DNA of 64,000 nt from Lacrimispora sphenoides JCM 1415 (GCF_900105615.1 NZ_LT630003.1:3348001-3412000), one strand, 5' to 3'; positions 26,374 to 36,521 are shown, counted from the first letter of the stretch. The notes: generated by a model not told the origin, from the letters alone. Made by a program: numbers and translations.

Positions 26374-26751
26374 ATGAAGACTCTTGAAGAATTAAAAGCA
26401 ATTCGGGAAAAGATGCAGGGTCAGGTCAGCATGCGTGGCGAAGATCACGGACGTACCCGGATTCTGGTCGGCATGGCTACATGCGGAATAGCCAGCGGAG
26501 CAAGACCTGTACTTAATACATTATCAAACCTGGTTCAGGAAAACAATATGACAGATCGTTTTTCTGTTACCCAGACCGGATGCATCGGTTTATGTCAATA
26601 TGAACCGATCGTTGAAATTCTGGAACCCGGTAAAGAAAAAGTTACTTATATCAATATGACCCCGGAAAAAGCAGAAGAAGTTTATAAAGAGCATTTACTG
26701 AGTGGCCACGTTGTTCAAAACTATACGTTAGCTTCTGCTGACATTAAATAA
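26374..26751 (+). CDS. [2Fe-2S] thioredoxin-like ferredoxin subunit in the hyd operon
   Basis: 125 aa. Ligands in VGMATCGIASGARPVL and VTQTGCIGLCQYEPIVEI match the thioredoxin-like [2Fe-2S] fold of NuoE C-terminal and HydB N-terminal domains. GGAGG sits 6 nt before the ATG at 26374; an open frame further upstream is not needed. It lies 12 nt before hydB. The gene is sometimes called hydD; it is a likely extra electron-entry or scaffold protein. Confidence 0.85.
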   Translation: MKTLEELKAIREKMQGQVSMRGEDHGRTRILVGMATCGIASGARPVLNTLSNLVQENNMTDRFSVTQTGCIGLCQYEPIVEILEPGKEKVTYINMTPEKAEEVYKEHLLSGHVVQNYTLASADIK

Positions 26752-26763
26752 GGAGGAAATAAG

Positions 26764-28551
26764 ATGTATCGTTCACATGTATTAGTTTGCGGCGGCACAG
26801 GATGTACTTCCTCTGGAAGCCAGCAGATTATGGTAAAATTAAGAGATGAATTAAAGAATCAGGGTCTGGATCAGGAAGTATCCGTTGTACAGACCGGCTG
26901 CCACGGCCTTTGTGCATTAGGCCCGATCATGATCGTTTACCCGGATGCCACCTTCTATGCAATGGTTAAGGAAGATGATATTTCTGAAATTGTAACCGAG
27001 CACTTATTAAAAGGACGTCCGGTGGAAAGACTACTTTATGATGAGACTGTGACTCCGGCAGGCATCAAGGCTTTAAGTGATACCGATTTCTATAAAAAAC
27101 AGCACAGGATCGCTCTGCGCAACTGTGGTGTCATCAATCCGGAAGAGATTGAAGAATACATTGGTACCGGCGGATATCAGGCTCTTGGTAAGGTTCTTAC
27201 TGAGATGACTCCTGACGAAGTGATCCAGACTCTCCTAGACAGCGGATTAAGAGGACGAGGCGGCGCAGGTTTCCCAACCGGCCTCAAATGGAAGCTGGCC
27301 AAGCAAAACGACGCAGATCAGAAGTATGTCTGTTGTAACGCAGACGAAGGCGACCCAGGCGCATTCATGGACCGTTCCGTATTAGAGGGTGATCCTCATG
27401 CTCTTTTGGAGGCCATGACCATTGCCGGCTATGCCATCGGTGCTTCCCAGGGTTACATCTACGTACGTGCTGAGTATCCCATCGCAGTACAGCGTTTAAA
27501 GATCGCCATTGACCAGGCCAAAGAGATGGAGCTTTTAGGCGACGATATCTTTGGATCCGGTTTCTCCTTTAACATTGACCTTCGTTTGGGTGCTGGTGCC
27601 TTCGTTTGCGGCGAAGAGACCGCACTTATGGTTTCCATCGAAGGCAACCGCGGTGAGCCAAGACCTCGTCCTCCGTTCCCGGCACAGAAAGGTTTATTCG
27701 GCAAGCCAACCATCTTAAATAATGTTGAAACTTATGCAAATATCCCGCAGATCATCTTAAACGGATCCGAATGGTTTGCTTCCATGGGTACTGAGAAATC
27801 CAAGGGAACAAAGGTATTCGCTTTAGGCGGAAAAATCCATAACACCGGACTGGTAGAAGTTCCTATGGGAACTACTCTCCGTGAGATCATCGAAGAAATC
27901 GGCGGCGGCATTCCAAACGGCAAAAAGTTCAAGGCTGCCCAGACCGGCGGACCATCCGGCGGCTGTATCCCTGTGGAACATTACGATATTCCTATTGATT
28001 ACGACAACCTGATTGCAATCGGCTCCATGATGGGTTCCGGCGGTCTGATTGTTATGGATGAAACCGACTGTATGGTTGATATCGCAAAATTCTTCCTGGA
28101 ATTCACCGTAGAAGAATCCTGCGGAAAATGTACGCCATGCCGTATCGGGACAAAGCGTATGCTGGAGATCCTCGATAAGATCACCAAGGGACAGGCAAAG
28201 CTGGAAGATTTAGACCGTCTGGAAGAGTTGTGCTACTATGTAAAAGAAAACTCTGCCTGCGGCCTTGGACAGACAGCACCAAACCCGGTTCTGTCAACCC
28301 TTAAGTTCTTCCGCGACGAATACAATGCCCATATTGTCGATAAGACATGTCCGTCTGGTGTGTGCAAAGCGCTGCTCTCCTATCATATTGATGCAGAGAA
28401 ATGTAAGGGCTGTACCCTTTGTGCAAGAAACTGTCCGGTTAACGCTATCTCCGGTTCCGTTAAGAACCCACATGTCATTGATCCTGAGAAGTGTATCAAG
28501 TGCGGCGTATGTATGGAGAAATGTAAGTTTGACGCTGTTTACAAGAAATAA
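26764..28551 (+). CDS. hydB: Electron-bifurcating hydrogenase, NADH/FMN subunit
   Basis: 595 aa NuoF-like flavoprotein, the site of NADH binding and probable bifurcation. N-terminal [2Fe-2S] thioredoxin-like domain (CGGTGCTSSGS, TGCHGLCALGP). FMN/NADH domain with RGRGGAGFPTGLKW, NADEGDPGAFMDR and GEETALMVSIEGNRGEPRPR. [4Fe-4S] site ESCGKCTPCRIGTKR. C-terminal 2[4Fe-4S] ferredoxin domain CKGCTLCARNCP and CIKCGVCMEKCKF. Its stop TAA is followed within the next bases by the hydA ribosome site. Confidence 0.95.
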   Translation: MYRSHVLVCGGTGCTSSGSQQIMVKLRDELKNQGLDQEVSVVQTGCHGLCALGPIMIVYPDATFYAMVKEDDISEIVTEHLLKGRPVERLLYDETVTPAGIKALSDTDFYKKQHRIALRNCGVINPEEIEEYIGTGGYQALGKVLTEMTPDEVIQTLLDSGLRGRGGAGFPTGLKWKLAKQNDADQKYVCCNADEGDPGAFMDRSVLEGDPHALLEAMTIAGYAIGASQGYIYVRAEYPIAVQRLKIAIDQAKEMELLGDDIFGSGFSFNIDLRLGAGAFVCGEETALMVSIEGNRGEPRPRPPFPAQKGLFGKPTILNNVETYANIPQIILNGSEWFASMGTEKSKGTKVFALGGKIHNTGLVEVPMGTTLREIIEEIGGGIPNGKKFKAAQTGGPSGGCIPVEHYDIPIDYDNLIAIGSMMGSGGLIVMDETDCMVDIAKFFLEFTVEESCGKCTPCRIGTKRMLEILDKITKGQAKLEDLDRLEELCYYVKENSACGLGQTAPNPVLSTLKFFRDEYNAHIVDKTCPSGVCKALLSYHIDAEKCKGCTLCARNCPVNAISGSVKNPHVIDPEKCIKCGVCMEKCKFDAVYKK

Positions 28552-28568
28552 TGGAGGGAAATTGGATC

Positions 28569-30314
28569 ATGGAGAATATCACAATAAAAATCAATGGCAT
28601 GGACGTAAGCGCTCCGGCAGGCTCCACCATCCTGGAAGCTGCCAGACTGGCCCATGTTGAGATACCGACTTTATGCTTTTTAAAAGATATGAATGAAATC
28701 GCTGCCTGCCGTATCTGTACCGTTGAAATTAACGGCGGCAAAATGGCCGCTTCCTGCGTTTACCCCATTAATCCGGGCATGGAAGTAAAGACCAATACAC
28801 CTAAACTTCGTGACTACAGAAAGAAAACGCTTCAGCTGATCCTTTCCAATCACGACCGTTCCTGTCTCTCCTGTGTCCGCAGCGGAAACTGCGAATTACA
28901 GACCTTATGTAAGGAACTGGGAGTTGATGTGGATGATTATTACGATGGGGCAAAAACACCTTCTACCCCAGATGAAAGTGCAGCCCATATGGTACGGGAT
29001 AACAGCAAATGTATCCTTTGCCGCCGCTGTTCCGCTGTCTGTGAAAAAGTTCAGGGAATCGGGGTGATCGGACCGAATGAACGTGGATTCGCTACCGTCA
29101 TCGGCTCTGCCTTTGACAAGGGACTTGGTGAAACAAGCTGCGTATCCTGCGGACAGTGTATCGCTGTCTGTCCTACCGGCGCTCTTTATGAGAAGAGCAG
29201 CATTGACGAAGTGGCTGCTGCCATTGCAGATCCGTCAAAGCTCGTGATCGTCCAGACCGCTCCGGCTGTACGTGCAGCCCTGGGAGAAGAATTCGGTTAT
29301 TCCATCGGAACCAATGTGGAAGGCCAGATGGTTGCCGCTTTAAGAAGACTGGGCTTTGACAAGGTATTTGATACCAACTTCAGCGCCGATTTAACCATTA
29401 TGGAAGAAGCACATGAATTCATTGACCGCGTGCAAAACGGCGGCGTCCTTCCATTAATCACCTCCTGCTCCCCAGGATGGATCAAATATTGTGAGCACTA
29501 CTTCCCGGATATGACAGAGAACTTATCATCCTGCAAATCCCCGCAGCAGATGTTCGGCGCCATTGCCAAATCCTACTATGCGGAAAAGATGGGCCTGAAG
29601 CCAGAGGATATTGTATCTGTCAGCGTAATGCCATGTACCGCTAAGAAATTTGAAATCGGAAGAGATGACCAGGATGCCAACGGCTCTCCTGACGTAGATT
29701 ATTCCATGACCACCAGAGAGCTGGCCAGAATGATCAAACAGTCAGGAATCCGGTTCACAGAGCTTCCTGACGAAGATTTCGACACACCTTTAGGCCTTGG
29801 TACCGGAGCAGCTGTTATCTTTGGAGCCACCGGCGGCGTTATGGAAGCAGCTTTAAGAACGGCTGTAGAAAGCCTGACCGGGGAAGAGCTTGAAAGACCT
29901 GACTTCACCGATGTTCGTGGAACAGAGGGTATCAAGGAAGCTACCTACCGTGTAGGCGATCTGGATGTAAATGTTGCAGTCGCTTCCGGTCTCGGCAATG
30001 CAAGGGAACTCCTTAACCGGGTGAAATCCGGAGAGGCAAATTATCACTTCATCGAGATCATGGGATGCCCCGGCGGATGTGTAAACGGCGGCGGACAGCC
30101 TCAGCAGCCTGGCTTTGTACACAATACAACGGATATCCGCGGCCTGCGCGCTAAGGTTCTTTATGATGTAGATGCTGCAAAGACCATTCGTAAGTCTCAC
30201 GAGAACCCTGCAATCAAGGAACTTTATGAGACCTACCTTGGAGAGCCGGGAAGTGAAAAGGCTCATCACCTGCTTCATACAACTTATGTAAAGAGAAAAA
30301 TAAACGAAATTTAA
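28569..30314 (+). CDS. hydA: Electron-bifurcating [FeFe] hydrogenase, catalytic subunit
   Basis: 581 aa, the H2-evolving subunit. N-terminal [2Fe-2S] domain (CFLKDMNEIAACRICTVEI), His-ligated [4Fe-4S] (HDRSCLSCVRSGNCELQTLC), two ferredoxin clusters (CILCRRCSAVCEK, CVSCGQCIAVCPTGAL). H-cluster motifs L1 TSCSPGWIKYCEHYFP, L2 MPCTAKKFE, L3 MGCPGGCVNGGGQP. The full set of ligands is present, so it should be active. The start at 28569 follows GGAGGG; an ATG overlapping the hydB stop at 28551 is the ribosome-site region and unlikely. This is the M2/A3 type used with HydB and HydC. Confidence 0.95.
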   Translation: MENITIKINGMDVSAPAGSTILEAARLAHVEIPTLCFLKDMNEIAACRICTVEINGGKMAASCVYPINPGMEVKTNTPKLRDYRKKTLQLILSNHDRSCLSCVRSGNCELQTLCKELGVDVDDYYDGAKTPSTPDESAAHMVRDNSKCILCRRCSAVCEKVQGIGVIGPNERGFATVIGSAFDKGLGETSCVSCGQCIAVCPTGALYEKSSIDEVAAAIADPSKLVIVQTAPAVRAALGEEFGYSIGTNVEGQMVAALRRLGFDKVFDTNFSADLTIMEEAHEFIDRVQNGGVLPLITSCSPGWIKYCEHYFPDMTENLSSCKSPQQMFGAIAKSYYAEKMGLKPEDIVSVSVMPCTAKKFEIGRDDQDANGSPDVDYSMTTRELARMIKQSGIRFTELPDEDFDTPLGLGTGAAVIFGATGGVMEAALRTAVESLTGEELERPDFTDVRGTEGIKEATYRVGDLDVNVAVASGLGNARELLNRVKSGEANYHFIEIMGCPGGCVNGGGQPQQPGFVHNTTDIRGLRAKVLYDVDAAKTIRKSHENPAIKELYETYLGEPGSEKAHHLLHTTYVKRKINEI

Positions 30315-30351
30315 ACTGTGATATAAAAAGAACTGCTGTAAATAAGTGTAC

Positions 30352-30404
30352 AAAAATGAGCTTTGATTGGTCCCAAAACCATGATCAAAGCTCATTTTTT
30401 ATAC
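30352..30404. terminator. Strong bidirectional terminator after hydA
   Basis: A 16-bp perfect stem (30352-30367 and 30384-30399) with loop of 16 nt and T-rich ends on both strands. It closes the hyd operon and, on the other strand, the DUF2264 gene. Confidence 0.9.
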
Positions 30405-30444
30405 CTTAAATATTAAGTTCCTATACTCCTATTCTCCTATTCAC

Positions 30445-32379
30445 CTAAAGACATACGAACCCGTCGATCCCTGTAAAGTCAACCCTTTCTCTTCCGCCAA
30501 ATGCAGATAATTCCTCCGGGCTAAAGTCTGAATCCGCGTCTTTCGTCAGATATAGAGCGATTAAGTATTCTGATTTATCATAGAATTTTTCTCTTGTATA
30601 CGAAGCATATATTAGACAGGAATTTTTAGACACCGCATTGACATCCTCCCTGATACAATAGGAAAGCTTCTGCCAACCCGAATATAATACGATTGCTGTC
30701 TGAAGATTTTTCGCTTTTGCGATTATGTAAGGAAGGCTTCGCTTTTCATATTCAACGATTCCTTCCTTTACTTCCAAAATCCCATCTTCTATGGGAAGTC
30801 CGAAATGCCCTAAAGTCAACGTAAAAGGCCTGTCATTTACCCTTACCCTGTCCACCCGAAGCGTACCGAAAGGAACTTCTATATCCGCCATATCGACTTT
30901 TTTCGCCCTGCTTTTCATTATATCAAAGAAAGCTGTCCGGTACAAAATACCCATCTCATCTTTACAAAAAGCAAAGGATGTGGGCACTTCCTTTCCATTT
31001 AATTTATATGCCATCGCTTCCGCCGGGGTTTTTGCCATCTTCTCCCAAGGAAGCGAAGAAGAAAATGCAGCTCTTGCATATGCGGGAAGGTAATCTGAAG
31101 ACCCATCAAACATAAATTTAGACGTTTTTATTTCTGTAATGCCGCTTTCCTTGTGATTTACGAACCGGATGCCCGGTGCCCCCAGCGTACATACAAAGTC
31201 CTTTGTCTGGTCCCAGGGATTCTCCTCTTTTTCAGTCCAGAAAGGATGTTCTTTTTCAAGGATCAGGCACAAAAAGGCTTTGCTGCACCAAAAAGGACTG
31301 CTCACACAGGAATACGACTGTACCATAGGCAAAAACGGACCATAAAAGCCGAGACAGGGAACCGAATTTACAAACATTTCTTCTTTCGTGATAAATTGCA
31401 AAAGATTTCCGGACATAAGACGGCGGGCAGAAGGAAATGTGAAATCAGGAGAGCTGTCATATTTCTTTAAAAATCCGCCTGCACAAAGGGCGGACGATAC
31501 ACAGAAACGGTAGATTCCGCTCCGCCCCCAAAGGATGCTTTCGCCCTTTTCACTGAACATTCTCCAATAAGACGATAAAAATAAACCGATATTCTTTTCA
31601 AATACAGCTGCTGCTTCCTTTTCGTATTTGTAGCCGTAATATTTACACCAAAGCGAGGCATCTAATATAAATTCCCAGGCACTATAATAATCAAAGAGAT
31701 TTCCGTCCCTATACCAGCCTTCGCCCGCATACAAAGAAAGCAGATACTCCAGGTGGTCTTTATATAACACTTCATCCACCTTATAGCCTTCTAGCTTTAA
31801 AAACGTAAGTGCCAGTAAATTAAAAAATCGCCAATTGGTATCATGGGTCTGATAATGTCCATATTCGGATAAGAATCCTGCCACAACATCCTTTTCTTCC
31901 TGCGTAAATCTGTCCCAGATCACAGGTTTGGAAATGAGAAGGTTGATCCCCATGATCCCGCATTCCACAGTTTGCTGAAAAGGGCCCGGGCCAACCTTTT
32001 CTTCTATAAGTTCGTTCAAAGTCCCAAACCCTGTTTCAGCACCTGCAGTCATTCCCCGAACGATTTGATATGCGTAGTAATCACGAACATTGATTCCGTT
32101 CAGAGTCAGGTTTTCGTCTTCCAGTATCAGAGGGACCGCCATACACAAGGATCTTGCCAGTCCTTCAAATCGTGCCGCGCCTATGCGCCCCCTCTGATCG
32201 CCGGGAGACGGGTAACTTATTTTTTCTTCGTTTCTTGGGGGAGATACCGGATCGTCTATGGATTTTATATGGGAAAACAGCCCCCCAAGCAGAAACTTCC
32301 CCGCCTCTATCCAATGGCTCCGGTCCATTCCGCTGAAAGGGCTTTGTTCATAATTGGGATTTACAACTTCAAATTTCAT
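30445..32379 (-). CDS. DUF2264 domain protein (alpha/alpha-toroid, probable polysaccharide enzyme)
   Basis: 644 aa, cytoplasmic (no signal peptide). RIGAARFEGLARSLCMAVPLI near residue 64 and NWRFFNLLALTF, GWYRDGNLFDYYSAWEF in the first 350 residues are the DUF2264 pattern, an alpha-barrel resembling lyases and glycoside hydrolases; the second half is beta-rich. It is last in the operon SBP-permease-permease-isomerase-DUF2264 and next to a beta-glucuronidase, so a role on uronic-acid-containing oligosaccharides is plausible. Catalytic residues cannot be named from sequence. Confidence 0.85.
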   Translation of the reverse strand: MKFEVVNPNYEQSPFSGMDRSHWIEAGKFLLGGLFSHIKSIDDPVSPPRNEEKISYPSPGDQRGRIGAARFEGLARSLCMAVPLILEDENLTLNGINVRDYYAYQIVRGMTAGAETGFGTLNELIEEKVGPGPFQQTVECGIMGINLLISKPVIWDRFTQEEKDVVAGFLSEYGHYQTHDTNWRFFNLLALTFLKLEGYKVDEVLYKDHLEYLLSLYAGEGWYRDGNLFDYYSAWEFILDASLWCKYYGYKYEKEAAAVFEKNIGLFLSSYWRMFSEKGESILWGRSGIYRFCVSSALCAGGFLKKYDSSPDFTFPSARRLMSGNLLQFITKEEMFVNSVPCLGFYGPFLPMVQSYSCVSSPFWCSKAFLCLILEKEHPFWTEKEENPWDQTKDFVCTLGAPGIRFVNHKESGITEIKTSKFMFDGSSDYLPAYARAAFSSSLPWEKMAKTPAEAMAYKLNGKEVPTSFAFCKDEMGILYRTAFFDIMKSRAKKVDMADIEVPFGTLRVDRVRVNDRPFTLTLGHFGLPIEDGILEVKEGIVEYEKRSLPYIIAKAKNLQTAIVLYSGWQKLSYCIREDVNAVSKNSCLIYASYTREKFYDKSEYLIALYLTKDADSDFSPEELSAFGGRERVDFTGIDGFVCL

Positions 32380-32407
32380 AAAAACCCCTCAACCTTCTTT
32401 TTCTTCA

Positions 32408-33244
32408 TCAACCAATGATCTCTTTTATGAAAATAAGATTGTTTTTTAGCTTTTCATCCGAGCTTTCTTTGCCTGAAAAATCCTCAAACGTCACATAGCC
32501 ATCATAGCCTACGGCTTTTAATGCATTAAAAAATTTTGGAAAGTCCGCATATCCGTCGGAAAAAGACGCCCAGTCTGCTCCGTATTTCTCTCCTTTTTTC
32601 AGCCAGCAGGCATTTTTAATATGTATATGGTCTAAATATTCCCCCAGGATTTCCAGAGCCATCTGGTATTCTTCCAGACCTTCGTATATGATATTTCCTG
32701 TATCATAGATAACACCGATATATTCTGGATCAAAGTTTTTAGCAAGTGCGTAAGCCGCGGACGCGGAAGGAGTAATTGTTCCGTGGTGCATTTCAAAATG
32801 CGCCTTTATTCCTGTTTCCTTTGCTTTTTCTTCCACTCTCTGAAAGCCGCAGAGCGCTTCTTCAAACACCTGCTTATAGCCCTTTTCAGCATCATATTTA
32901 GGGGCGTTCACACGGATCCTCCCGGCTCCCATCTTTTTTGCAGCCCGCATAACAGAAGTGATTTTATCAATATCATCGGTACAGGTAAGATAAGAAGCAA
33001 GGGCATTGACCTCTAAACCGTATTTATCCGCCAAAGCCTTTAACTCCTCCGCCTTTTCTTCCACCGTGTTTATATCCACGGTGCAGTAATTATTTCTCCA
33101 GTAAGACGGTTGTTCCTTGGCAAACTCCTCTTTTATTTCTGCTACCCTGAAATCCACACCGTCATAACCATACTCTTTCATTTTTTTAAGAGCTTCCTCT
33201 ATTGTCATTTCAGGAAGGCCCACAGTAAACACAGAATATTTCAT
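32408..33244 (-). CDS. Sugar phosphate isomerase/epimerase (TIM-barrel, AP_endonuc_2 family)
   Basis: 278 aa. MKYSVFTVGLPEMTIEEALK, YDGVDFRVAEIKEEF, HFEMHHGTITPSA with metal-ligand candidates, IGVIYDTGNIIYEG, HIHIKNA and YVTFEDFSG are the Xylose isomerase-like barrel blocks with Glu/Asp/His metal site. It lies 16 nt from the permease and 28 nt from DUF2264, in the sugar operon. It may convert the released uronate or hexose; the substrate is unknown. Confidence 0.88.
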   Translation of the reverse strand: MKYSVFTVGLPEMTIEEALKKMKEYGYDGVDFRVAEIKEEFAKEQPSYWRNNYCTVDINTVEEKAEELKALADKYGLEVNALASYLTCTDDIDKITSVMRAAKKMGAGRIRVNAPKYDAEKGYKQVFEEALCGFQRVEEKAKETGIKAHFEMHHGTITPSASAAYALAKNFDPEYIGVIYDTGNIIYEGLEEYQMALEILGEYLDHIHIKNACWLKKGEKYGADWASFSDGYADFPKFFNALKAVGYDGYVTFEDFSGKESSDEKLKNNLIFIKEIIG

Positions 33245-33260
33245 ATTTCTCTCCTTTCTC

Positions 33261-34091
33261 CTAACCCTTCAGCCCGCTGGTAGCTACCCCCTGTACAAAA
33301 TACTTCTGCAGCGCAATAAAAATAATAAACACCGGAATAAGCGCAATCACTGCTGCCGCCATCATCCAGGCGTAATTTGTGGAGTACATCGTATTAAAGA
33401 GCCTTATCATAAGTTGTATCGTCTTTTTCTCGGTCGAACTTAAATAAATGAGTGGACCCATAAAGTCATTCCATTCAAAAACAAAAGAAGTAATCGCCAT
33501 GGTAGCAATTGCAGGTTTCGAAAGGGGTAGCATGATCCGGGCTAAAATCCCGTATTCACTGAGTCCGTCGATTCTGGCTGCCTCTAAAAGCTCATTGGGG
33601 ATCCCCATATAAAACTGCCGGATTAAGAAAACGCCCATGGCCGTAAATGCATGCATTAATATAATACCTATATGACTGTCTACCAGGTGAAATTTACTCA
33701 TCATGATGTATTGCGGAACCATATAGACCTGCCACGGAATCGCAATCGTAGTAACATAAGCCATAAAGAGTGTGTTGCGCCCCTTAAAATCAAGCTTTGC
33801 AAACGCGTAAGCCGCAGCTGAAGATGTGGTGATCTGCAGGATCATCGTTGCAAACGTAAGTTTAAAGGAATTGATAAAGCCTATGGACAGAGGGAATTTT
33901 TCCCAGATCACGGTGTAGTTTGACCATACGGGATTTCTCGGTATCCATTTAATCGGATAAGCAAATACGTCCTTTTCCAGCTTTAAAGAAGCAGAAATCA
34001 TCCAGGCAAAAGGCGTAAGCATTATGAGGGCACAGAATATCATAAGGCCATAAATTATGATCAGTTTTATCGTACCTGTGTGTTTTTTCAT
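33261..34091 (-). CDS. Carbohydrate ABC transporter permease (MalG type)
   Basis: 276 aa, six membrane helices. The EAA loop with conserved Gly is near residue 190 (LLEAARIDGLSEYGILARIMLPLSKPA). The N-terminal helix LIIIYGLMIFCALIMLTPFAWMI follows a basic start. It pairs with the MalF-like permease 11 nt upstream. There is no cognate ATPase in the window, as usual for such systems, which share one MsiK-like ATPase. Confidence 0.93.
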   Translation of the reverse strand: MKKHTGTIKLIIIYGLMIFCALIMLTPFAWMISASLKLEKDVFAYPIKWIPRNPVWSNYTVIWEKFPLSIGFINSFKLTFATMILQITTSSAAAYAFAKLDFKGRNTLFMAYVTTIAIPWQVYMVPQYIMMSKFHLVDSHIGIILMHAFTAMGVFLIRQFYMGIPNELLEAARIDGLSEYGILARIMLPLSKPAIATMAITSFVFEWNDFMGPLIYLSSTEKKTIQLMIRLFNTMYSTNYAWMMAAAVIALIPVFIIFIALQKYFVQGVATSGLKG

Positions 34092-34102
34092 AATTCCACC
34101 TC

Positions 34103-34993
34103 CTATAAGTCGTTGGTGAACTTTTTCTCTACCTTAAATTGCAGCAGGGTAAAGGCAAGTACGATCAGAAACAGAACGATGGAAAGTGCGGAAGCATATC
34201 CGAATGCGTTATCTTTAAACGCTTTGTTGTATATGTGATAGGCCAGGACCTTTGTTGCCGTACCGGGACCGCCCTGAGTTGTGATATACATAATGTCATA
34301 TGATTTAAAAGTGGAAATTGTAAGCATCATAACAACAAAGAATGTGGTGGGGGTAACCGTAGGCCAGGTAATATTCGTAAACTGCTGGAATTTAGAAGCC
34401 CCATCAATCCTGGCCGCCTCGTAAAGTTCCCCGGGGACGCCCTGCAAAGCCGCAAGGTAAACGATCATATAATATCCCACTCCCTTCCAGACCGTAAGAC
34501 CGATGATCGTGGGCATAGCCCAGTGTTTATCCGCCGCCCAGCGCGGAGGATTCGCGATTCCTATGGAGCGAAGCACAGAATTTACCGGACCTGACTGTGG
34601 GGAAAACAGAGCCATCCACACAATAGCAATCGCCACTAAGGACGCCACATATGGAAAGAAAAGGACAGAGCGGAAAAACACCCTTCCTTTCAGATTCGAA
34701 TTCATGAGCATGGCCAAAAGCAAAGAAAACAGCATAGTTACAGGGACTGTAACTACTGTATAATAAATGGTATTTATAAGAACCAAAGAAAACTGGGAAT
34801 CCTTCGTGAACATCTGTATAAAATTCTTAAAGCCTACAAAGTTTACAGTCTGACCAAAATTCCATTCACATAAACTCATGACAAAAGTCAGAATGATCGG
34901 GATAAATGTCAAAATAAAATAGCCTATGAAATTCGGCAGAATAAAAGAATAAGCGATCAGGCTTTTCTTACGTCTATAACTTTTTTTAAGCAT
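34103..34993 (-). CDS. Carbohydrate ABC transporter permease (MalF type)
   Basis: 296 aa, six membrane helices. EAA loop LYEAARIDGASKFQQFTNITWPTVTPT near residue 195. The basic N-terminus KKSYRRKKSLIAYSFILPNFIGY is typical. GGAGGT precedes the start. It lies downstream of the solute-binding protein gene behind a stable hairpin (35041-35069). Confidence 0.93.
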   Translation of the reverse strand: MLKKSYRRKKSLIAYSFILPNFIGYFILTFIPIILTFVMSLCEWNFGQTVNFVGFKNFIQMFTKDSQFSLVLINTIYYTVVTVPVTMLFSLLLAMLMNSNLKGRVFFRSVLFFPYVASLVAIAIVWMALFSPQSGPVNSVLRSIGIANPPRWAADKHWAMPTIIGLTVWKGVGYYMIVYLAALQGVPGELYEAARIDGASKFQQFTNITWPTVTPTTFFVVMMLTISTFKSYDIMYITTQGGPGTATKVLAYHIYNKAFKDNAFGYASALSIVLFLIVLAFTLLQFKVEKKFTNDL

Positions 34994-35040
34994 AAGCGAT
35001 ACCTCCGTCCGTATTTGAAACCATAAGAAACAATTTTTGA

Positions 35041-35069
35041 AAATGGCGGTCAGGTTTTGACCGCCATTT
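35041..35069 (-). terminator. Intercistronic hairpin between binding protein and permease genes
   Basis: AAATGGCGGTCA (35041-35052) pairs perfectly with TGACCGCCATTT (35058-35069) around a 5-nt loop; the minus strand continues TTTTCAAAAATTG. It may be a partial terminator or 3'-end stabiliser giving more binding protein than permease. Confidence 0.7.
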
Positions 35070-35083
35070 CATGATTTCTAACT

Positions 35084-36439
35084 TTACTTCGCTCCGGCCT
35101 CTTTTGCCCTTTCAATCGCCGTTTTAATTCCTTCGTCAATGGAGACGCTATTGGTCATGATATCAGAATGCATCTCTTCTATTACCGTATTGATCGCTTT
35201 TGCATTGGGATCCATAGGCTGTTCCACAATATAATTGGGAGGTGTCAGGAATTTTGAAAGCCCTTCCGGTGCATTGGGGAACTGTTCTGGTAATTTGTCG
35301 AATATATCTAATATGGATTGGCCCTTCCAGCCGGGGACGATCCCGCGCTCCGCAATTACTTTAGCCCCTTCTTCCCCGCAAACATAGCTCAAAAATTCCC
35401 AGGCCTCTTCCGGGTGTTCCGAATATGCGCCGATGGAACAGGGGGTAATCCCGCCTACCATATTTTCGTATGTATTACCTTTGGAATTAGGCAAGGTCAC
35501 TGCGCCCCATTTAAAATAGTGTTCGCTTTGAGGTGTTACATTGCCGGTAAGCATTTCAATATACCAGGATCCGATTTGAAGCATTGCAACCTGCTCATTG
35601 TAAAAAACACCTGAATAATGGATATTTCCTGTCTTTAATTCACCGTAATCCTGAACAGACTTATCTTCATTCTGCATTCCGAGAATCGTCTCATAATAAG
35701 GCTTTAGTTTTTCATAGGTGGATGTATCCAGATAATTGAATTCGTCAATGAATCTGGAATACTGATAAACGTTTGACGGCCATGTATGCACATGGGATCC
35801 ATATACTTTTTCCGCGCCTTCACCCGAAGTCATCTTCTTTGCAAGTTCCCTGTATTCCTCCATCGTCATACCATCTTTTGGATATTGGACTCCTGCTTTA
35901 TCAAATAAATCTTTATTGTAGAAAATCATATTGTTATCTGTCCGGAAAGGAAGGCCGTAGACAACGCCGTTCAGACTCAGGGACTTTTCCGCACCGCCGT
36001 ATGGCTTCATATCGAAACCGGTGATTCTGTCTGTTAAAGGCTGCAGATGCCCTCCTGCGATCAAAGCGCTCATTTCAGGCAGACCCTTCATAAAAACCAC
36101 ATCATACTTTTCTTTTGCACCCATCTTGACAACGATCGTATCCGAATATTCTGCGGCCGAAAATTCAACAATATCAACCTTGATATTCGGATGAGACTTT
36201 TCAAACGCTTCCACCATGATCGGATAATACGCGGTGTTTGAATAATCCCAAAGCGAAACTTTGATTGTCACCGGTTCAGTACTTGCTGCCGTATTCGTCT
36301 GCGCTGCAGCTGCCGTAGTTCCCGCCGCTGTAGTTCCTGCTGCCGTAGCACTGCCAGAACCTGAACTGCCCCCGCAAGCTGCCAGACTGGCTGCCGTAAT
36401 GCCTGCAAGTCCCAATGCTGCAATCTTTCTCAACTTCAT
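35084..36439 (-). CDS. Carbohydrate ABC transporter solute-binding lipoprotein
   Basis: 451 aa. Lipoprotein signal with lipobox ASLAACGGS (Cys near residue 22), then an Ala/Thr/Gly linker with the repeated unit TAAG (residues about 33-50). Family 1 (MalE-like) binding fold: VEIVEFSA-like region, MKGLPEMSALIAGGHLQPLTD, NNMIFYNKDLFDKAGV, GGITPCSIGAYSEHPEEAWEFL. It starts the leftward sugar operon and is divergent from the YesM-like kinase gene. The cargo is probably a uronate-containing oligosaccharide given its neighbours. Confidence 0.93.
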   Translation of the reverse strand: MKLRKIAALGLAGITAASLAACGGSSGSGSATAAGTTAAGTTAAAAQTNTAASTEPVTIKVSLWDYSNTAYYPIMVEAFEKSHPNIKVDIVEFSAAEYSDTIVVKMGAKEKYDVVFMKGLPEMSALIAGGHLQPLTDRITGFDMKPYGGAEKSLSLNGVVYGLPFRTDNNMIFYNKDLFDKAGVQYPKDGMTMEEYRELAKKMTSGEGAEKVYGSHVHTWPSNVYQYSRFIDEFNYLDTSTYEKLKPYYETILGMQNEDKSVQDYGELKTGNIHYSGVFYNEQVAMLQIGSWYIEMLTGNVTPQSEHYFKWGAVTLPNSKGNTYENMVGGITPCSIGAYSEHPEEAWEFLSYVCGEEGAKVIAERGIVPGWKGQSILDIFDKLPEQFPNAPEGLSKFLTPPNYIVEQPMDPNAKAINTVIEEMHSDIMTNSVSIDEGIKTAIERAKEAGAK

Positions 36440-36521
36440 ATAACTCCTCCTTTGATTTTTATTGCATTATGTATGCTATTTAACTGATTGTTAATGATAT
36501 ATTAGTATTTTTTCACAATAC